From an uncultured Pseudomonadota bacterium (GTDB lineage: Bacteria; Pseudomonadota; Gammaproteobacteria; Burkholderiales; Burkholderiaceae): a stretch of DNA of 23,068 nucleotides. The notes under the pieces are model-generated. The model saw nothing but the letters and a program-made list of their open reading frames with translations. It ran no database searches and was not told the DNA's origin. The position numbers and the translations under genes were made by a program. Positions 18,566 to 23,068 of the stretch are shown here, in pieces (the first letter of the stretch is position 1; every line of letters starts with the position of its first letter). Where the stretch lies: NCBI GenBank assembly GCA_946480245.1, contig CAMLIZ010000063.1, forward strand, positions 1 to 23,068, written 5' to 3'.

Positions 18566-20089
18566 ATGTGTGGCATCGTCGGTGTGATCTCGAAGGCGCC
18601 GGTCAACCAGTTGATCTATGACGCGCTGCTGCTGCTGCAACACCGCGGACAGGATGCAGCCGGCATCGTGACGATGCAGGGCACCAAGTGCTTCATGCAC
18701 AAGGCGCGCGGCATGGTGCGCGACGTGTTCCGCACGCGCAACATGCGTGCGTTGCCAGGCACTGTGGGCCTGGGGCAGGTGCGCTACCCCACCGCCGGCA
18801 ACGCCTATAGCGAAGAGGAGGCTCAGCCCTTCTACGTGAACGCGCCGTTCGGCATCGTGCTGGTGCACAACGGCAACCTCACGAACGCCCAGGCAATGAA
18901 GGCGGAGCTGTTCGAAATCGATCGCCGCCACATCAACACCGAGAGCGACACGGAGGTGCTGATCAACGTGCTCGCCCACGAACTCGAGCGCGCGGTGCGT
19001 GACGTCACGCTCACGCCCGACGCCGTGTTCAAGGCCGTGGGCGAGGTGCACAAGCGCATCAAGGGCTCGTATGCCGTGATCGCGTTGATTGCCGGTCACG
19101 GGTTGCTGGCCTTCCGCGATCCCTTCGGCATTCGCCCGCTCTCGTTCGGGGAGGTGCAGACCGATGAAGGCATCGAGATCATGGTTGCCAGCGAGACGGT
19201 GGCCCTCGAAGGCACGGGCCACAAGGTGGTGCGCGACGTCGCGCCGGGCGAGGCGATCTTCATCGACATGGAAGGTCAGGTTCACGCGAAGCAGTGCGCC
19301 GAGAACCCGACCCTCAATCCCTGCATGTTCGAGTTTGTGTACCTCGCGCGGCCCGATTCCGTGATGGATGGCATCTCGGTGTACCAGGCGCGACTCAACA
19401 TGGGCGAGACGCTGGCGCAGCGCGTGATCTCCACGATGCCGCCGTCGGAGATCGACGTGGTGATCCCCATCCCCGAATCGAGCCGGCCGAGCGCGATGCA
19501 GCTGGCGCACAAGATCGGCAAGCCGTATCGCGAGGGGTTCGTCAAGAACCGCTACGTCGGCCGCACCTTCATCATGCCGGGGCAGGGCGTGCGCAAGAAG
19601 TCGGTGCGTCAGAAGCTGAACGCCATCTCGTCCGAGTTCAAGGGCCGCAACGTGCTGCTGGTGGACGACTCCATCGTGCGTGGCACCACGAGCAAGGAGA
19701 TCGTCCAGATGGCGCGCGAAGCCGGCGCTCGCAAGGTGTATCTCGCCTCTGCCGCGCCGCCGGTGCGCTATCCCAACGTCTACGGCATCGACATGCCGAC
19801 CAAGAGCGAGCTGATTGCGCACGATCGCAGCATCGAGGAGATCCGCCAGTTCATCGGCGCCGACGCATTGATCTACCAGGATGTGGACGCGATGAAGCGC
19901 GTCGTGAAGGCGCTGAACCCGTCGCTGCACGGCTTCGAAGCCTCGTGCTTCGACGGCACCTACATCACGGGCGATGTGAGTGCGGCCGACTTTGCAGCGA
20001 TGGAAAGCCAGCGCGCGGCGCAGCCAGAAGAAGACGAAGGCACCGAGCGCACGCGCTTGGCGCTGCAGGGCGCCACGGAGGGCAACTGA
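18566..20089 (+). CDS. purF: Amidophosphoribosyltransferase
   Basis: A 507-residue enzyme for the first committed step of purine synthesis, transferring ammonia from glutamine to PRPP to give phosphoribosylamine. The protein begins [10 protein letters not shown], so Cys2 becomes the N-terminal nucleophile of the glutaminase domain after Met removal. [12 protein letters not shown] and HNGNLTN are further glutaminase motifs. The phosphoribosyltransferase domain has the PRPP loop [14 protein letters not shown] at about residues 363-376. GAAGGACGG stands at good distance before ATG 18566. There is no propeptide, as in E. coli PurF. The stop shares one base with the metZ start (TGATG). Confidence 0.97.
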   Translation: MCGIVGVISKAPVNQLIYDALLLLQHRGQDAAGIVTMQGTKCFMHKARGMVRDVFRTRNMRALPGTVGLGQVRYPTAGNAYSEEEAQPFYVNAPFGIVLVHNGNLTNAQAMKAELFEIDRRHINTESDTEVLINVLAHELERAVRDVTLTPDAVFKAVGEVHKRIKGSYAVIALIAGHGLLAFRDPFGIRPLSFGEVQTDEGIEIMVASETVALEGTGHKVVRDVAPGEAIFIDMEGQVHAKQCAENPTLNPCMFEFVYLARPDSVMDGISVYQARLNMGETLAQRVISTMPPSEIDVVIPIPESSRPSAMQLAHKIGKPYREGFVKNRYVGRTFIMPGQGVRKKSVRQKLNAISSEFKGRNVLLVDDSIVRGTTSKEIVQMAREAGARKVYLASAAPPVRYPNVYGIDMPTKSELIAHDRSIEEIRQFIGADALIYQDVDAMKRVVKALNPSLHGFEASCFDGTYITGDVSAADFAAMESQRAAQPEEDEGTERTRLALQGATEGN

Positions 20090-21327
20090 TGGCGGATGCG
20101 GCCAAGCGCCTGCCGCGTGTCGACCTGCCCGAGCACGTGCGGCCTGACACGCTGGCCGTGCGCGAAGGCCTGCCGGCGTCAGCGTGGGGCGAGAACTCCG
20201 AGGCGCTGTTCCTGACGAGCAGCTTCGTGCACCCCGATGCGGCCACAGCGGCGGCGCGCTTCGCGAACGAGGAGGAGGCTTTCGTCTACAGCCGCTTCTC
20301 GAACCCCACGGTCACGATGATGGAGCGCCGGCTCGCCGCGCTGGAGGGTACGCAGGCCTGTATCGGTACCTCCAGCGGCATGGCTGCGATCCTGTTGCTC
20401 GTGATGGGGCTGCTGAAGTCGGGCGATCACGTGATCTGCTCGCAAAGCGTGTTCGGCTCCACGATCAAGTTGCTGCAAGGAGAGTTCGGCAAGTTCGGCG
20501 TGCAGACAAGCTTCGTGTCGCAGACCGACCTGAGCGAATGGGCTGCGGCGGTGCGGCCGAATACCAAACTGCTGTTCGCCGAAACGCCGAGCAACCCGCT
20601 TACCGAGGTGTGTGACATCGCCGCGCTGGCGCATATCGCGCATGAGCACGACGCCTTGCTGGCAGTCGACAACTGCTTCTGCACCCCTGCGCTGCAGCAA
20701 CCGGCGGCGCTCGGCGCCGACCTGATCATTCACTCCGGCACGAAGTATCTGGACGGGCAGGGCCGCGTGATCGCCGGTGCCATTTGCGGCCCCCAGTTGC
20801 TGATCGAGGGCAAGCTCGTGCCAGTGATGCGAAGCGCGGGCATGAGCCTGTCGCCCTTCAACGCGTGGGTGGTACTGAAGGGCTTGGAAACACTCAGCAT
20901 CCGCATGCAGGCGCAGAGTGCGCGCGCGCTCGAACTGGCACGCTGGCTCGAAGCGCAGCCGCAGATCGAGCGTGTGTACCACCCGGGCCTGGCGTCGCAT
21001 CCGCAGCATGCGCTCGCGATGGCGCAGCAAGGCGGGGTGGGCGGCGCGGTGGTGTCGTTCATCGTGAAGGGCCGTGACACCGAGTCTGCGCGGCGCCATG
21101 CATTTGCGGTGGTCGACGCCACGCGCATCTGTTCGATCACCGCCAACCTCGGCGACACCAAGACCACCATCACGCATCCGGCCAGCACCTCGCACGGCCG
21201 CCTCACCGAAGACCAGCGCCTGGCGGCCGGCATCACGCAAGGCATGCTGCGCGTGGCCGTGGGCCTGGAGGACGTGGAAGACCTGAAGGCCGACCTCGCC
21301 CGCGGCCTCAACACGATCGCTTCATGA
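20089..21327 (+). CDS. metZ: O-succinylhomoserine sulfhydrylase
   Basis: A 412-residue PLP enzyme of the Cys/Met metabolism family. It makes homocysteine directly from O-succinylhomoserine and sulfide. The PLP lysine is Lys219 in [34 protein letters not shown] and [11 protein letters not shown] are the family cofactor segments, and [15 protein letters not shown] precedes the lysine. The name rests on the characteristic N-terminus (DTLAVREGL) and on the purF-metZ order also found in Pseudomonas. MetB, MetC or O-acetylhomoserine sulfhydrylase are related alternatives that sequence alone does not fully exclude. ATG 20089 is fused to the purF stop, which implies reinitiation. The stop overlaps the gltX start (ATGA). 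Confidence 0.9.
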   Translation: MADAAKRLPRVDLPEHVRPDTLAVREGLPASAWGENSEALFLTSSFVHPDAATAAARFANEEEAFVYSRFSNPTVTMMERRLAALEGTQACIGTSSGMAAILLLVMGLLKSGDHVICSQSVFGSTIKLLQGEFGKFGVQTSFVSQTDLSEWAAAVRPNTKLLFAETPSNPLTEVCDIAALAHIAHEHDALLAVDNCFCTPALQQPAALGADLIIHSGTKYLDGQGRVIAGAICGPQLLIEGKLVPVMRSAGMSLSPFNAWVVLKGLETLSIRMQAQSARALELARWLEAQPQIERVYHPGLASHPQHALAMAQQGGVGGAVVSFIVKGRDTESARRHAFAVVDATRICSITANLGDTKTTITHPASTSHGRLTEDQRLAAGITQGMLRVAVGLEDVEDLKADLARGLNTIAS

Positions 21328-22718
21328 CCCAGAAGATTCGCACGCGCATCGCCCCGTCACCCACGGGATTTCTGCATCTCGGTACCGCACGTACGGCGCT
21401 GTTCTCGTGGGCCTATGCAAGGCACCACGGTGGCGAGTTCGTGCTGCGCATCGAGGACACCGACGTCGCCCGATCCACGCAGGATTCGGTGCAACAGATC
21501 CTTGCGTCGATGCACTGGCTCGGGCTCGAGTACGACGAAGGTCCGATCTATCAGATGCAGCGCCTGGCGCGCTACCACGAGGTGGTGGATCAGCTGATTG
21601 CCGCAGGCAAGGCTTACCGCTGCTACTGCACCCCTGAAGAACTGGATGCGATGCGCGAAGCGCAGAAGGCGCGCGGCGAGAAGACCCATTACGACCGCCG
21701 CTGGCGCCCTGAAGCCGGCAAGGCCTTGCCCTCGGTGCCGGAGGGCGTGAAGCCTGTGGTGCGCTTCTGCAATCCCACGCACGGCGAGGTGACTTGGGAC
21801 GATATGGTCAAAGGGCCGATCACGATCAGCAACCGGGAGATCGATGACCTGATCATCCTGCGACCCGACGGCGTGCCCACGTACAACTTTGCGGTGGTCG
21901 TCGACGACTGGGACATGGGCATCACGCATGTCTTTCGAGGTGACGAGCACGTGAACAACACGCCCTGGCAGATCAACATCTTCCAAGCGCTCGGAGCACC
22001 GTTGCCCAAGTTCGGTCATGTGCCTGTGATCCTCGGCGACGACGGGCTCAAGCTGTCGAAGCGCCGCGGCGCCGTCAGCGTGACGGCCTACGAGGAGGCC
22101 GGCTACCTGCCGGAGGCGATGCTGAATTACCTGGCGCGCCTGGGTTGGAGTCACGGAGATTCGGAGCTGTTCACGCGCGAGCAACTGGTGGCGTGGTTCG
22201 ACGGATCGCACCTGTCAAAGAGCCCCGCGCAATGGGATCCTGCCAAGCTCGCGTGGGTGAACGCGCAGTACCTGAAGCAGGCGGACGATGCGCGCCTGGC
22301 GTCGCTCGTGGCGGGGCAGTTGCGAGGGCGGGGCATCACGATGGCCGGTGCCACGGCGCTGCCCGCCATGTGCGCGCTGTTCAAGGACCGCTGCAGCACG
22401 ACTGTCGAATTGGCCGATTGGCTGGCGATGTATTTCGTGCCCCTTCAGCCGAGTGAACAGGATCTCGCCGCGCACGTCACTGACAGTGTGAAGCCCGCGC
22501 TGCGCACGCTTGCGGCGCAGCTGCAGCAGTGCGAATGGGACAAGTCGGCGATCCAGCATTGCATCAAGCAGACGATCGCGCAGCACGGGCTGAAGATGCC
22601 GCAGCTGGCGGTGCCGGTGCGCGTGCTCGTATGCGGCCGCATGCAGACGCCGTCCATCGACGCCGTCCTCGCGCTGTTCTCTCGCGAAGAGGTGGTGGCT
22701 CGCTTGCAACGGCTTTGA
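21324..22718 (+). CDS. gltX: Glutamyl-tRNA synthetase
   Basis: A 464-residue class I aminoacyl-tRNA synthetase that attaches glutamate to tRNA-Glu. The HIGH-type motif is [16 protein letters not shown] (HLGT at 18-21) and the KMSKS-type motif is [11 protein letters not shown] (about 242-252). [13 protein letters not shown] and [13 protein letters not shown] are typical GluRS segments. Two close cysteines occur in YRCYCTPEE. The length and the anticodon-binding C-terminal half are complete, so this is full GluRS and not the truncated GluQ type. It overlaps metZ by four bases. A tRNA-Glu gene lies about 175 bases downstream, beside its charging enzyme. Confidence 0.96.
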   Translation: MTQKIRTRIAPSPTGFLHLGTARTALFSWAYARHHGGEFVLRIEDTDVARSTQDSVQQILASMHWLGLEYDEGPIYQMQRLARYHEVVDQLIAAGKAYRCYCTPEELDAMREAQKARGEKTHYDRRWRPEAGKALPSVPEGVKPVVRFCNPTHGEVTWDDMVKGPITISNREIDDLIILRPDGVPTYNFAVVVDDWDMGITHVFRGDEHVNNTPWQINIFQALGAPLPKFGHVPVILGDDGLKLSKRRGAVSVTAYEEAGYLPEAMLNYLARLGWSHGDSELFTREQLVAWFDGSHLSKSPAQWDPAKLAWVNAQYLKQADDARLASLVAGQLRGRGITMAGATALPAMCALFKDRCSTTVELADWLAMYFVPLQPSEQDLAAHVTDSVKPALRTLAAQLQQCEWDKSAIQHCIKQTIAQHGLKMPQLAVPVRVLVCGRMQTPSIDAVLALFSREEVVARLQRL

Positions 22719-22733
22719 AACTCTGCCTATAAT
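22704..22733 (+). promoter_or_regulatory. Promoter of the tRNA gene cluster
   Basis: TATAAT (22728-22733) is a perfect -10 box. TTGCAA (22704-22709) is a four-of-six -35 box at 18-base spacing and lies inside the last codons of gltX. Transcription should start near 22740, about 30 bases before tRNA-Ala, and run through all three tRNAs. Confidence 0.7.
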
Positions 22734-22769
22734 CGCGGTCTCGCTTGAACAGCGCGTTCCCGAAATTAC

Positions 22770-22845
<76 letters not shown>

Positions 22846-22893
22846 AATCCTTAGGGGCAGGTGGCGCGCGGTTCAGGTGGATGAAGGAATTGA

Positions 22894-22969
22894 GTCCCCT
22901 TCGTCTAGAGGCCTAGGACACGACCCTTTCACGGTTGTAACAGGGGTTCGAATCCCCTAGGGGACGCCA
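22894..22969 (+). tRNA. tRNA-Glu (anticodon TTC)
   Basis: A 76-base gene with encoded CCA. The acceptor arms GTCCCCT and AGGGGAC pair perfectly. The anticodon loop CTTTCAC gives TTC, and the T arm is AGGGG-TTCGAAT-CCCCT. It lies 48 bases after tRNA-Ala in the same direction and belongs to the same transcript. Its product is the substrate of GltX encoded just upstream. Confidence 0.95.
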
Positions 22970-22973
22970 AGTT

Positions 22974-23010
22974 TGGCTGCGCTTGGCCGGTAATCCGGCG
23001 AATGCAGCTA
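22974..23010 (+). other. Stem-loop in the tRNA-Glu/tRNA-Asp spacer
   Basis: TGGCTGC (22974-22980) pairs with GCAGCTA (23004-23010) with one wobble. Inside, GCCGG (22986-22990) pairs with CCGGC (22995-22999) around TAAT. No T-run follows, and the next tRNA starts six bases later. It is therefore more likely a processing or spacing structure than a terminator. Confidence 0.4.
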
Positions 23011-23016
23011 CCGCGT

Positions 23017-23068
23017 GGAGTGGTAGTTCAGTTGGTTAGAATACCGGCCTGTCACGCCGGGGGTCGCG
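23017..23068 (+). tRNA. tRNA-Asp (anticodon GTC), cut by window end
   Basis: The first 52 bases are present: the 5' acceptor arm GGAGTGG, a D arm with AGTTCAGTTGGTTAGA, and the anticodon stem CCGGC/GCCGG around the loop CTGTCAC, giving GTC. The T arm and 3' acceptor arm lie beyond the window. It is the third gene of the cluster. Confidence 0.9.

Noticed and set aside
18236..19930. A 564-codon minus-strand frame opposite cvpA and purF
   Set aside because: Shadow of purF. It has no recognisable domain or start site.

Overview
This window is chromosomal housekeeping DNA from a high-G+C betaproteobacterium, most likely a member of Burkholderiales (Comamonadaceae or the Rubrivivax/Leptothrix/Ideonella group). 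That placement rests on gene order and protein character: a LysR regulator upstream of leuCDB, then asd-fimV-truA-trpF, trpBA inserted before accD, then folC-dedD-cvpA-purF-metZ, and gltX followed by tRNA genes. Species cannot be decided by eye. Every gene lies on the plus strand. I see no insertion sequence, phage gene, CRISPR array or other sign of recent transfer.

Layout. (1) Bases 1-2757: end of a propionyl-CoA carboxylase beta subunit, the complete biotin-carrying alpha subunit, and a VOC-family protein related to methylmalonyl-CoA epimerase. This is a propionyl-CoA handling unit. (2) 2942-7353: a LysR regulator overlapping leuC, then leuD, an unrecognised two-helix membrane protein, and leuB (leucine synthesis). 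(3) 7452-8579: asd, at the head of the lysine, threonine and methionine branch. (4) 8839-11466: fimV, a polar landmark and peptidoglycan-binding inner-membrane protein, behind its own likely promoter and two strong inverted repeats. (5) 11480-15832: truA-trpF-trpB-trpA-accD, tightly coupled and closed by a clear intrinsic terminator. (6) 15884-20089: folC, a DedD-like SPOR protein, cvpA and purF. (7) 20089-22718: metZ and gltX. (8) 22770 to the end: tRNA-Ala(GGC), tRNA-Glu(TTC) and a tRNA-Asp(GTC) cut by the window edge, behind a near-consensus promoter.

How the genes work together. Most of the window builds amino acids (Leu, the Asp family, Trp, Met) or links central metabolism to fatty acids (AccD), folates (FolC) and purines (PurF). 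It ends with the enzyme that charges tRNA-Glu next to a tRNA-Glu gene. Many junctions are ATGA, GTGA or TGATG overlaps, so translational coupling is probably widespread. Two cell-envelope genes (fimV and the SPOR gene) sit inside this metabolic run, an arrangement also known in Pseudomonas.

I did not find an evident new defence, mobile or secretion system. The points most worth a second look are the small membrane protein between leuD and leuB, the paired inverted repeats before fimV, the structured leuB-asd spacer, the terminator that ends only a few bases before the folC start, and the altered metal-ligand positions in the VOC protein.
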